64,000 bases of DNA from Anisodus tanguticus (taxonomy: Eukaryota > Streptophyta > Magnoliopsida > Solanales > Solanaceae). The stretch covers positions 22,680,001-22,744,000 of the forward strand of contig CM067541.1 in NCBI GenBank assembly GCA_034509755.1, in the 5' to 3' direction. Of this stretch, positions 22,801 to 34,116 are shown one piece after another; positions within the stretch are counted from its first letter, which is position 1; the number at the start of each line of letters is the position of its first letter. A model generated the notes under the pieces. That model did not search any database, was not told the DNA's origin, and was given only the letters and a program-made list of their open reading frames with translations. Made by a program: the position numbers and the translations under genes.

Positions 22801-23604
22801 TAGCTTTATGTTATCAAGACTAATCTAAAGAAGTTTCTTTCGTTGATGAATGATCTATACAACAAGTCATACTTCGTTTTATCATACTTCTTATTGTTCT
22901 CCTTCAATTGGATTTGCTTACACTATGCATGAAGGAATTCCTCCTAAATGATGGGAAATTTAAGTAAGCTATGGATTAAACATCCAAATGAAGCTTTTTT
23001 TCATAGTTACTCTGATAGATGAGACCTCAATTATCTTTATGTTATCAGGAGTAATCTAAAGAAGTTTCTTTCGTTGATGAATGATCTATACAAGAAGTCA
23101 TACTTCGTTTTATCATACTTCTTAATGTTCTCTTTCAATTGGATTTGCTTACACTATGCATGAAGGAATTCCTCCTAAATGATGAGAAATTTAAGTAAGC
23201 TATGGATTAAACATCCAAATGAAGCTTTTTGTCATAGTTACTCTGATAGATGAGACCTCTATTAGCTTTATGTTATCGCTTACACTATGCCCGAAGGAAT
23301 TCCTCCTAAATGACTAATCTAAAGAAGTTTCTTTCGTTGATGAATGATCTATACAAGAAGTCATACTTTGTTTTATCATACTTCTTAATGTTCTTCTTTA
23401 ATTGAATTTGCTTACACCATGCATGAAGGAATTCCTCCTAAATGATGAGAAATTTAAGTAAGCTATGGATTAAACATCCAAATGAAGCTTTTTGTCATAG
23501 TTACTATGATAGATGAGAACTCTATTAGCTTTGTGTTATCAAGACTAATCTAAAGAAGTTTATTTCGTTGATGAATGATCTATACAAGAAGTCATACTTC
23601 GTTT
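19871..23604. repeat. 231-bp satellite array, about 16 copies
   Basis: The marker GATGAATGATCTATACAA recurs every 231 bases (for example 20073, 20304, 20535, 20766, 20997). Units share GGAATTCCTCCTAAATGATG, AAACATCCAAATGAAGC, GATGAGACCTCTATTAGC and GAAGTTTCTTTCGTTG, all in one orientation. The first unit (19871-20100) is the most diverged, as is usual at an array edge. No open frame is kept. Variant patterns show higher-order structure. Confidence 0.95.
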
Positions 23605-24229
23605 CATAATTATATGAAAGTACATAATTCTAGGACAACTTATATCATATTCAACACCCATATATCGTCAAGCACATTTGAATATGTTTGTGATAATTTT
23701 TTTTAACTAACATCACTATTTTTTACATTCATCTACAAAGTTAATTAATTAAACATTATTAAATAACTACTTTTAGAAACTAATAATCTTTAAATTCACT
23801 TAAAAATATTACTATGAATTTGGTAAAGCTTTGCAACTAATTTCGAGTGAGAACAAGTTTTTGATAAATTCATAATGGATGCAATTTATATGATTTGTGA
23901 TTAAATTTTAGTATTAGGGCATACTTGGTGATTAGGAATTTAGTATGAGGAATTTAATGGTAAATGAGAAAAGTATTGTGTAAGATATTAAAATTTTGGT
24001 AATCAATATTTCTATTTTTTATTTCTTTTCATAATTTTTTAAAAATTTTAAGTTAAAATTAAATTGCAATTATGAATACAACTTCTAACTTAACTTGGTG
24101 ATTAAGATTTAACGAGTAAAGTATTGTGTAAGATATTAAAACTTATTTGGTAATCATTGTTCCTAATTTTTACTTCTTTTTTCATAATCTTCTTTTAAAT
24201 TTTAATTAATCTAAATAGCTTTTTGGCCT
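23605..24229. repeat. AT-rich spacer with a 168-bp direct duplication
   Basis: CTTGGTGATTA, AAAGTATTGTGTAAGATATT and TGGTAATCA occur in the same order at about 23928-24095 and 24096-24215. Otherwise nothing is recognisable. Confidence 0.65.
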
Positions 24230-24391
24230 ACGGGCTGGCTTCGGCCCATCCTCAAGGGCCAACGGGTTAATTTGGGCTGGGCTTATAAACTTCAATTTTA
24301 AATGGGCTTAAGAAATTTTAGTCCAATCTTTTTCTAATAGCGGGCTAGTCTGGGTTGGCCTAAAGGGCCAAGCCCAGTTTGATGACTCTAG
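24230..24391. mobile_element. Possible truncated hAT terminal region
   Basis: The zone is dense in GGGCTGG, CGGCCC, GGGCCAA and AAGCCCAG motifs in both directions, unlike the AT-rich surroundings. It ends TTTGATGACTCTA, whose complement (TAGAGTCATCAAA) looks like a hAT terminus. The opposite end is not seen. Confidence 0.35.
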
Positions 24392-25459
24392 TTAATTGCA
24401 TGTCACGGGTTTGGATTACGATATTGATAGAAGTTTGGTATTTAAATGGAGAAGAATGAGGATGAATCATGTTACAGAGTTTCAAACTTCGGGAGGTTAT
24501 TTTTCATTTTCTATCATACAAATTTTGTATCCAGCTAAACCAGGAAATAGAAACTTTGCTAATTAATGATAAATGTGGTTTTTGTAAGCTTCCTATCGAT
24601 CTAAAACAATAACTTCTATTCATAGAAATCAAACATTTGGCTCGTGCTTTGGTACTTAACGTAAAATTATTCTTCATTGGCAATTATATACATAAAATAC
24701 ATTTGTACCTAATTAATAAAGTAGAAAGCTATAACCATAAACAATTGCTACCATTTTGAATCTATCAAATAAAATAAGTTATTTCACATAAGACAAATTG
24801 ATGGATTTAAAATTCTTGAAAATTAAAATCTTCCAGCAATACTTCTTTAGGAGGGAAAAGCGTAATCGATAAAAAGGGTAGATTTTACCAAGACAATTCT
24901 TAAAAGTAAATATGGACAAATAAATTTTAGAACTAAGGGATTATCTGGTTGTTGGTTAGAGTTATCACAACATATCTAGTGTAATCCATAAAATGGGTCT
25001 GAGGAGGATAGGCATAGAGGTTGTTTTCGATATGTAGTCGATGCAGGAATAAAACAACAAAATATCAAGATACAAAACAAATGAAGCAACACATAGTAAT
25101 ATACACATAAAGAGTAGGGATCTACGCGATATTTAAGTAATACTACTAAGAAAAGGAGAAGAAGAGATGAAGAGGCTAGTCCCTACCTCTCCCACACAAT
25201 GCGACAAAAACAAACTACTCACTAATCTTCTACCCTAATTCTCGACCTTCAAATCTCTCTATCCAAGGTTCTCGGTCAGTTGAGATTAGTTATGTAGGAT
25301 TTAGATATTCATGTATTGGTTATTCTATATTCTATCTCCCTATAAAATAATATATAAATTGACTCATAGCTTATATTTATTTTATTTATATGGGTTGTAA
25401 AATGATAACCAAACATTATATTTGATGTGCTGAATTTTATACAAGAGCAACTAAAGCTA
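24392..25459. other. AT-rich spacer with no recognisable gene
   Basis: More than 1 kb without a supported frame, repeat or RNA gene. Confidence 0.6.
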
Positions 25460-25704
25460 CTCCCTCCGTCTCAAATTATTTGTCGTTCTTTTGGTTTACA
25501 CGCATCTTAAGCTACTTTACTCTTATTTATGTCTCAATTATAATCTTCTCAATTAAATGTTTACTTTATTTATGTGTTATCTTCATTAATGATAAAGAAT
25601 AAAATGGAGAAAAAATAATTAATTATGTCTTGAACTTCTAAAACAATAAATAATTTGAGCTAATTTTTTTAATAACCACAATAAATAATTTGAGACAGAT
25701 AGAG
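25460..25704. mobile_element. Stowaway-type MITE (245 bp)
   Basis: It begins CTCCCTCCGTCTCAAATTAT and ends with its near complement (AATTTGAGACAGATAGAG), flanked by TA on both sides (25458-25459 and 25705-25706). The CTCCCTCCGT terminus and TA target are the marks of Stowaway elements, moved by mariner-type transposases. Confidence 0.88.
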
Positions 25705-25865
25705 TATCAAACATGGTATTAACGATATTAGTTTTAATACATGATAATTCCTTTCTTAACTAGCAAGCAAACTACCCTGAAGTGTTTTATTGCACAACAA
25801 ATAAATGTGGAATTGTGGAACGAAATGCATAAAGCAAGCGAAAAGTTTCAAATAAAGGAGAAACA
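25705..25865. other. Short AT-rich spacer
   Basis: Nothing recognisable. Confidence 0.5.
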
Positions 25866-26115
25866 AATTCTACATGTAAGATCTTGAAGAAGATAAAAAA
25901 AATAAAATATACTCTATACTAGATGAAAGCACAGATGAAAATGATCAAGATATCAGTGAAGAAGATATAAATGTAGCATACGAACGATACTGAAAGCAGC
26001 AATAGTACTAAATGTGAATGTAAAGGCGTAATATGTACGTGTGATGTAAAATCCATCAAAGTAATAATCAGAGAAAATAAGATTTTTTTGGAATTAATAT
26101 ATTAAATGAGGACAG
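25866..26115 (+). pseudogene. Possible endogenous pararetrovirus (Caulimoviridae-like) remnant
   Basis: Two short frames, one base out of register, lie next to each other. The first (about 25918-25992) is strongly acidic. The second (about 25990-26095) holds a Cys-x-Cys-x4-Cys-x-Cys cluster followed by a hydrophobic stretch. An acidic linker followed by a double-Cys cluster resembles the region between coat protein and protease of some integrated plant pararetroviruses. The match is short, broken by frame changes and stops, and made from memory of the pattern only. It is interrupted further right by copia B at 26199. Confidence 0.3.
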
Positions 26116-26198
26116 AGATAACCTTTGGGTAAAGCTGCTAAAGCTTGGGCTTTATGACTCTAATTTTTAGAGGCCTCATTTTATACCAAAATGTTAAA

Positions 26199-26678
26199 TG
26201 AAAGTATATGTATGTCCTAGAGACAATCTGTATTAGAATAAATGTACTTTATACACATTCGTATTATTATTAATGGAGATTAATATTTTGACATTTGCAA
26301 TTATTGAATTATTAGTTGATTGTTTATAATTTTCACCTATAAATACAGACCTACACTTCATTATTCATGACACTTGATTTTCATATCGTTATTCTCAGTC
26401 TTAGAGACTCAGAATCAAAACACTCTCTCGAACCTCTGCCGGATTTCCTAGCTTTCCAAAGGAAGAATACATTGAAGCTTGAAGCTTGCAATCGAAAGGG
26501 CATTCGCGTGCGCACCCACAGTTGATAAAGATGCCAGCTATTGTACAAAATGTAAATATCATTCAAGTCTTATGTTTACAGATTTAAATTACCCTATAGT
26601 CAAACAGTTCTACGTTTGTTGGGTTTGAAATAAGTTTTCAATATCCACTGCGTACAATAACCCAACAAAAACCCTACA
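26199..26678 (+). repeat. 5' LTR of copia B (480 bp, internally deleted)
   Basis: It begins TGAAAGTATATGTATG and ends AACCCTACA. Compared with the 3' LTR it lacks about 1.05 kb (34250-35310 there), but keeps the CACCTATAAATACAG TATA-box region near 26335. Confidence 0.93.
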
Positions 26679-26697
26679 TTGGTATCAAGAGTCAAGG
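26679..26697 (+). promoter_or_regulatory. Primer binding site of copia B
   Basis: TTGGTATCAAGAGTCAAGG directly after the LTR resembles the TGGTATCAGAGC site complementary to initiator tRNA-Met, with an extra base inside. Confidence 0.75.
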
Positions 26698-28465
26698 CTA
26701 TTTTGTATGATTATAAGGTAATTAGTTAATAATAATATGAATTAGAATTTGTTTAAATCTGAAATTTATGTCGTTTAAAGCTTGAAAACCTAATATCTTA
26801 AAAGCACATCATCCTTGTCTCCCAAACTATTAAACAATTATGTAATCGAGGAAGTCATTCCGATCTAACTCTTCTAAGTCAATGTGCGTAACCGGTTCAT
26901 TACGAACATGGTTCACTGAAGCGAAGAACGAGAAGGGATTGGATGATGGTCGATGAACGTGTTGTTTGATAGTGAAGGGTAACGAAGATGAATCTGCAAA
27001 TCTGATCCTAGACCAGTTTTAGGGTTTCAGAAATGCGGATTTTGTGCTTCTGAGATGGAGGCGCTGCAACTCCATGATGGAGCGCCGAAGCACCGAGGCT
27101 CCAATTTTTTTTTAAAAAATCAGAATAGTGAACAGTAACCGAACACTGTTCCAGCGTGAACAATGGCGTCAGTCGTTGTTCCGACAGGCTCCTTTTTATA
27201 AAAAAAAATCCGGAACAATGAAAAGTACCGAATACTGTTCCAGCGTGAACAGTTCCTGCGGGACAGTGGCGGTTTCCAAAATTGCAATTTAGCCCTTGGG
27301 GAAAATCTAAAAATTTTAGAAAAGCAAATTTGGTCCCTTGGGCCAAATCTGTAATTAATTTAAAATTCTAGAAATTACAAACAGGTCCCTGAAATAGGAA
27401 AATATTTTCTGAAAATTAAAATTAGATTTTATGAATTTAAAGGGGTTCAAATTTGAAATTTTAAATTCTTGAGGGACTAAACTGTAAATTCTGAAAATTT
27501 GGAAATTACAGAAATATTCTGAAAATCAGAAAATGTTTAAGGGACTGTTTGGATTAGACTTAAATTTTAGAGTTTAGACAAGTTAACCCATGATTATTAT
27601 TAATGTATATTATTGAATAATATACGAACTATATGTTAAGCGTTTAAATGCTTTCATTTAATAATTAGCATAGTGTCCACTATAACTGTCTGGGCAGGCG
27701 GCACCCATTATTTGATTAAACCATCTTATATCATGCCTATTGGGTTGACGGTTCCCAACTATATGTGTCATTAGTTTTGCATGATATTAAGATGTCATAT
27801 TTGATATGGCGTAAAAGAGTTGATATTGGTTAAAACCATGAATTAAAATGTTCACCAAAATTTTAAATACAAGTCTAAATTAAAACGCGTCGTCCATTAT
27901 AATTGTTAGAGTGCAAAATCCTTTTCGACGATATGAGTATTTATGCAAAGCATTTGCTCTAAGTCTACGAGGACCCAGACTCTTTCATAGATGTGTTTTA
28001 AATGTAAAGGTAAACAATAAACTTTTGTGGGTATTTACACCAAAGTGTTTGCTCACAAAGGCCAAATTTACTTAGATACATAAATGCAGTCGTGTAATGG
28101 GGTTGACTTGCTTAGACAAATCTTAGCGCCAAAGTGTCGGACTAATCTAAGGACGCAAGATTAAATATAATATTTGATCAACCAAGTGTTGCAAATAAGT
28201 TTTGCAATTGGTTTAGAACCTACCAAGATGTGTTATTAATGTTATCAGCCAAAGCAAACACGGAGAATGCATAGGCTTGGATCTTGACCCATTATGACCT
28301 TAATTAATATAGGTCTGTATTCTACCATGGGGTCGTAGAAATATGTTAAAATAGTGGGAGCTAATTAAATAAAAGACCATTTTGATTAGCCTAAACGAAT
28401 GTGTATAATAGGAAATAAATTTTGAGTTTGATTTCCAGTCTATCTAATTCTTAAGATTATCAAAG
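26698..28465 (+). other. Leader of copia B, non-coding
   Basis: About 1.77 kb between primer site and gag. It holds a local duplication at about 27120-27265 (GAACACTGTTCCAGCGTGAACA and a variant about 110 bases later). The 112-codon minus-strand frame at 27008-27346 follows from that GC-richer block, and I see no sign it is a gene. Confidence 0.6.
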
Positions 28466-29156
28466 ATGTCGAGCTTATCATTGAAAATGTTGATTGAAAT
28501 GAACAAACTTACTGGACCTAACCACCTTGACTGGCTAAGAAATTTGTGAATAGTGCTGAGACAAGAGAAATTAGAATACGTGTTGGACACGGTGTTTCAA
28601 CAGTCCATGCGACAGACTCTGTTGAATATGCCTCTTTTGATAAGGATGCTTACCAAAAACACCTAGATGATGCCACTTCAGCACAATGCGTGATGTTGTC
28701 TTCCATGTCTATGGAACTTCAGAGACAACATGAGAACATGGGTCCCAATGAGATGCTCGAACACTTGAAGAGTCTCTATGACTCACAAACCCAGACTATG
28801 GAATATGAGTTATTGATAGAACTTTTTCAGTGTAAGATCAATGAGGGGGGCCAGGTCTCGCAACATGTGTTGAAGATGATAGGGATGATAGAGAGACTTG
28901 CTTCAATTGGAACGAAGCTGCAAAAGAATGTCGCTACCACCCTCATCCTGAACTCTCTCCCTCGTTCCTTTGAAAACTTCATAGTGAATTACATTATGAA
29001 TGGAATGAAGGCGAGTCTGTCGGAGCTGCACAACATGCTCAAGACTTTTGAGTCTTCCACTTCCAAAGGCAAAACTGTGCTCATGGTGAGTTCTACTAGC
29101 CGACCCAAGCCGAAATGTAAGGAATGGCAGAAGAAGAAGGGCAAAGCAGTCGCTGC
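28466..29156 (+). pseudogene. Copia B gag, first part, broken
   Basis: It starts MSSLSLKMLIEMNKLTGPNHLDWLRNL, a typical copia gag opening, then hits a stop and shifts frame. The frame from 28546 carries the gag (UBN2-type) body: SAQCVMLSSMSMELQRQHE, MLEHLKSLYD and SQHVLKMIGMIERLASIG. It stops making sense at 29157, where the hAT begins. Gag would form the virus-like particle. Before hAT insertion it continued at 30607 with a Lys-rich stretch and the zinc knuckle. Confidence 0.88.
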
Positions 29157-30614
29157 TATGTATGGCAACTGATCGGATCCTACTAGATCCAGATCCAGCT
29201 CTGTTTTTCATACCTAGATCCAGATCCATCGGGTTCATAAAAATCATATCCAAATTCGGATCCATCGAATCCACCGGGTCCACGGATCGGATCTAGATCC
29301 ACATGTAAAAAAATTTATCTTGAATAATATTCCCACATGTTAAAACTTTTTTGACAAAATAAAACTCAATCTTATTTAAAAAAATGATTGAGTTCATTCA
29401 ATCAACCTATGCTAGAAAAAACAAAAGAAAACAAATTAAAGTTTACAAAATTCATAGACAGATTTAAACAAAAAGTATATTGTCCTTTAACATGTCTAAT
29501 TCTAAGACATGGAAGTTCATCTTTGGTCATTCCAAGATATGTCTAATTCTCTGTTTGCCTGAGATAGATTTGATATTTTGTTTTTACTTTTGAGGAAAGG
29601 TCAATACCCAAATAAATTACATCAAAACATCAAGTAACAATAGTCAATTAGCACCTCTAGGCCACTCCAGACTCTACAACCATGTTAAACAAAATAATAG
29701 CCTCATTGATCACATGTGACTTATTTTTCTTAATTGTTTTGTGAAATAGCCTATATATTGCAATAGCTTAAAATTCAATGACAACAAAAATTACAAGTAC
29801 AGGAATAAACCAAGAGACGACCAGCTCGGTGGTATGATCGGGAAACAACTTTGGAGGATGGGGGTTTGTTGGGAGAAGAGATCTAAAAGAGCTAAAACAA
29901 GAGAGTAGTTACAACTCTCTACTGGATTTTGTTATTTTCTTTAAGTCTTTAGAATTTTATTTTTCTTACTTGATTATATATGAAGACATCTTTGCTTACC
30001 AATTGTATGCTATCCAGCCTGCTAATTTATTTAATGTGCTACTAATTTTCTAGTAAGGATCAATTTTTAATTAAACACTTAAATGCCACAAGTTAAAAGA
30101 GAAGGAAGCCTTTTTACTCGCATGGTACGAGATAATTTTTAATTTCTGTAAACCAACTTCTAGACATATATATGTGACAAAAGCTAGTAATCACATCATT
30201 TACAGTTCTACAACTCAATTGTTATTTGTTAAGGACATCTTTTGATCCCTTTCAGCACCTCTCCAATATGAAAAAAATCTTACTTTTTAAAAAGAGATAA
30301 CTAAAAAAATTAATCTCAATAAATATTTATGATTAAACATATCATTTACATATCAGAAATTATGAATTTTTTAAAAGAAAATACTTATAAAATTACATTC
30401 TAGGTTATGGATATATTTAATAAAAAATGGATCCACGGGTCGGATACGGATCTCAAATACAAGATCCAGATCCAAATCTGATCCATCAAAAATAGATTCG
30501 GGTCCGATCCGGATCCGTCGGGTCCAAATTTTGAAGATCTATATCCTATAAAATGGATCTGGATCCATCGGATTCGGACCGGGTCCAGGATCCACTGCCA
30601 TCTCTAGTCGATGC
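29149..30614. repeat. 8-bp target duplication of the hAT at 29157-30606
   Basis: GTCGCTGC at 29149-29156 and GTCGATGC at 30607-30614 match at 7 of 8 bases. Confidence 0.85.
29157..30606 (-). mobile_element. Non-autonomous hAT element, copy 2 (1,450 bp), nested in copia B gag
   Basis: Same family as 2029-2831 but in the opposite orientation. The ends are TATGTATGGCAACTGATC at the left and a right end whose complement is TAGAGATGGCAGTGGATCC. Subterminal GGATCC/GGATCTAGATCC motifs are shared, as is an inner stretch near 30360-30440 (complement of about 2210-2280). The extra ~650 bp compared with copy 1 is AT-rich and has no transposase frame. Confidence 0.9.
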
Positions 30615-31059
30615 ACCCTCAGCTATGAAGCCTAAGGGAGGTGTGAAGAAGAAGGTGAATTCGGCTAAGGATGTATGACTCAACTGCAACAAGAAAGGGC
30701 ATTGGAAGAAGGAATGCACTGCACCAGGAGGAGGAAAAGCACCAGGTGCTTCTACCTCTGGTGGACAAGGTATGTACGTCATTGAAATAAATATGTCTAT
30801 AAATAACTCTCATTCCTGGATATTGGATACCGCTTATGACTCACACATTTGTACCAATGTGCAGGGGCTAACTGATGGTAGGAAGGTTGGACCAAGAGAG
30901 GTGGACCTACGCGTTGGAAATGGAGCACGAGTGGATGCTGAGCGCGTAAGAACTTATAGATTAAATTTTCCTTCTGGCTATTGTCTAGTGTTAAATGATT
31001 GTTACTATGTACCCTCGTTAATGAGGAATATCATTTCTATCCCTGTTTTGGACATGTAG
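30607..31059 (+). pseudogene. Copia B gag zinc knuckle and protease, broken
   Basis: After the hAT comes a Lys-rich stretch, a stop (about 30677), then CNKKGHWKKEC, the last three ligands of a CCHC zinc knuckle; the first Cys is lost. The protease follows from 30772: the active-site segment reads WILDTAYDSHIC where DTG plus a small residue is expected, so the Gly of the catalytic triplet is changed. The frame ends at a stop at 31057-31059 after SIPVLDM. Confidence 0.85.
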
Positions 31060-31134
31060 GATTTTTTCTCATATATTTATAATGGCAGTCAAGTACTGTC
31101 TTTTGATAATGTTATTTATGGAACTGCTCCTCTT

Positions 31135-32200
31135 GTGGATGGATTATATACACTAAACTGTAGTCGAGAAAGATTCAATGTACAAAATAAACGAGCTAAG
31201 ATAAGTAATAGAAACTCTACCTACCTATGGCATTGCAGACTTGGTCATATCAACGAATCAAGGATAGCAAGGTTGAGGAAGTTAGACTACCTTGAACCAT
31301 TTGATTTGGAGTCTTATGGTAACTGCGAATCTTGCTTGAGAGGAAAGATGACCAATAAGCCACTTTCTGGGAAAGGTGTGCGAGCCAAGGAGGTGTTTGA
31401 GTTTTTCTATACTGATGTATGTGGGCCATTTTCGACTCAAGCTAAAGGAGGTTTCCCATACTTCATCACTTTTACTGACGACTTCACAAGGTATGAATAT
31501 GTGTATCTTATGAGACATAAATTCGAGGCTTTTGAGAAGTTCAAAGAGTACAAGTCGGAAGTAGAGAAGCAACTTGCAACAAGTATCAAGACCGTTCGAT
31601 CGGATCGATGAGGTGAATACTTGAGCAAGGATTTTCTAAATTACTTAAAGCTATATGGAGTCCAATCAAAGTGGACACCTTCTGGAACACCACAGATGAA
31701 TGGTGTTACCGAAAGAAGAAACCGAACCTTATTGGATATAATTCGATCCATGATAAGCTTCTCAGCTCTACCGACATACCTTTGAGGACATGCTATACAA
31801 ACCTCAATATATGTTCTGAACATGGTTCCTTCCAACTCAGGAGAAAAGATACCCTATGAGATATGGTGTGGCAAGAAGAAGCCAGCTCTTAAACATATGA
31901 GACCTTGGGGGTGCCCTGCATATGTTAAGAAGATACTCACTGACAAGTTTGAATCCAAAAGTGAGAAATGTTACTTCGTGGGGTATCCAAAGGAAACTAA
32001 GGGATACTACTTCTATCTTCCTGGAGAATGTAAAGTCATTGTTTCTAGGAACGCAACTTTCCTTGAAGAAGAGTATGTCTACAAGGAACATAGTTGCATA
32101 GATATAGAACTTGAAGAAATTCAAGAACTGCAAGATAACATATATGTTGAATCCTTGCCGAATGACCAAGGCAAGAATTCAGTGGGAGTATTTGGCGAAG
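31135..32200 (+). pseudogene. Copia B integrase, broken
   Basis: The zinc-binding region is intact (LWHCRLGHI ... NCESCLRGKM), followed by the core with both Asp residues (FYTDVCGPF and KTVRSDR). A stop at 31609-31611 replaces Gly in the RGGEY motif, and another stop sits near 31781. Across these, the Glu-bearing segment (MNGVTERRNRTLLDI, about 31693) and the C-terminal part (YEIWCGKKPALKHMRPWGC-like, then CYFVGYPKETKGYYFYLP) remain clear. This enzyme would insert element cDNA into the genome. Confidence 0.9.
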
Positions 32201-34060
32201 ATTGGGTACTTCAAGTACGCCCTTCGGCTAGTGGGAGTGTTACGAGGAACAATGCAGAAATGCAAGATCCTCCTACACATCCTTTGAGAGTAGATGCAAT
32301 GGTTGCACCTCCTTCCATTCAAGAAATACGTGAAAATGATATTCCTGAAAGCTCTCAAGTTAGTGGATTATCCAACACACAAGAACCCTCTCACAGTCAG
32401 AACATACCAAGCACTGAACTGCAAAATAATCAACTCTGTAGGTCCACTACGACTCATCGTCCTCCTGAAAAACTAAATCTACTTGTGGAAACACACAGTG
32501 AGATAGATGTTCCCGATAACGATGAGCCTACAACCTATAGCGAAGCAATGTTGGACATTGATTCGAAGAGATGGCAAGAAGCCATGAAATCCGAGATGGA
32601 ATCTATGTACATCAATCAAGTGTGGAACTTGATTGATTTGCCAGCTGGGGTTAAACCTATATGATGCAAATGGGTCTTCAAGAAGAAAATCGATGCATTT
32701 GACAAGGTACAGACTTATAAAGCAAGGTTGTTGGCTAAAGGTTATAATCAACGATCTGGGGTCGATTATGATGAAACCTTTTTACCTTTTGCTAAGATTA
32801 AGTCCATTCAGATTTTGCTTGCAATAGCTGCATATTATGACTATGACATTTGGCAGATGGACGTCAAAACCGTTTTCCTCAATGGTAATCTAGTTGAGGA
32901 AGTGTATATGAAACAAACCGAGGGTTTTTCGTCTGAGTCCAAACCAAATGATGTATACAAGTTACAGAAGTCCATTTATGGGTTTAAGCAAGCCTCGAGG
33001 AGTTGGAACATTTGCTTTGACAAGGCTATCAAGTCATTTGATTTCGTCAGAAGCAAATAGGATCCCTGTGTTTACAGTAAATGCAAGGATAAGAGTATTG
33101 CCTTCATTATTATATATGTAAATGACATATTGATAATGGGAGACAATAAGACTCTCTTGCAGTCAGTCAAGGAGTGGTTGTCTAGTACTTTCATGATGAA
33201 GGATTTAGGTGAAGCCTGCTACATTCTGGGAATTAGGATCTATAAATATAGACCGAATAGATTGTTGGGGCTGTCACAGTCAGTCTACATAGACAAAGTT
33301 CTTAGACGTTTTTCTATGGAAAATTCCAAGAAAGGCGGTTTACCTATGGGTAAAGGCATCAAGTTATCTAAGAATGACAGTCCTTCTAATGCTATAGAAC
33401 TTGAGCGCATGAAGAGGATCCCATATGCTTCGACTATAGGATTGATCATGTATGCCATGACCTGTACTAGGCCAGATGTGTCCTTTGCACTTAGTATGAC
33501 TTGTAAATTCCAGCAGAATCTTAGGGAAGAACACTGGAAAGCAGTCAAGAGTATTCTTAAGTATCTTAGACGAACTAAAGATTACTTCTTAGTCTATGGT
33601 GGGGAAGAAAAGCTAGCTGCTACTGGGTACACTGATGCCAGCTTCCAGATAAATCTTGATGAATTCAAATCTCAGTCTGGGTACACGTTCATTTTCAATG
33701 TTAGAGCAGTGAGCTGGAAAACTTCCAAACAAGCTACAACTGTTGATTCGACAACAGAAGATGAGTAAATTATTGGATCGGAAGCTGGTAAAGAAACTGT
33801 CGCGATTTCTGAGTTCCTGAAGGAACTAAGGGTAGTTCCGAGCCAGTTATCCAATAACTATTTATTGTGACAACACTAGTGCGATTGCACAGGATAAGGA
33901 ACCAAGATCAACAAACAGAAATAAGCATGTACCAAGGAAGTACCACATACTCAGGGAGATGGCGGAGACTGAAAAGATTAGATTAGACTATGTTCCCACA
34001 GACAATAATCTAGCTGACCAATTCACTAAACCATTAATCTTAGTCAAACATAATGGTCAT
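32200..34060 (+). pseudogene. Copia B reverse transcriptase and RNase H, broken
   Basis: The linker and RT opening (RWQEAMKSEMESMY) end at a stop at 32662-32664, where Gly precedes CKWVFKKK. RT goes on with ARLLAKGYNQRSGVDYDETF, IWQMDVKTVFLNGNL and KSIYGFKQASRSW, then a stop at 33058-33060. The catalytic segment reads IIYVNDILIMG: the first Asp of YVDD is Asn. Next are MKDLGEACYILGI and the RNase H region (GYTDASFQ, then VSWKTSKQATTVDSTTEDE) with a stop at 33766-33768 where Tyr is expected. The tail (ITKPLxxxKHxxH-like, about 34026-34070) is still visible. Confidence 0.9.
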
Positions 34061-34103
34061 TTTAAGAATATGGGCATTAGATATGTTGGAGATTGGCTCT
34101 AGG

Positions 34104-34116
34104 CCAAGTGGGAGAT
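34104..34116 (+). promoter_or_regulatory. Polypurine tract of copia B
   Basis: CCAAGTGGGAGAT directly precedes the TGAAAG start of the 3' LTR; the AAGTGGGAGAT form is common in this class of copia elements. Confidence 0.85.

Noticed and set aside
19871..23604. CRISPR-like regular spacing
   Set aside because: The whole 231-bp unit is repeated without unique spacers, so it is a satellite; the setting is a plant genome.
27008..27346. 112-codon minus-strand open frame in the copia B leader
   Set aside because: It lies in the untranslated leader, runs through a local duplication and shows no family features.
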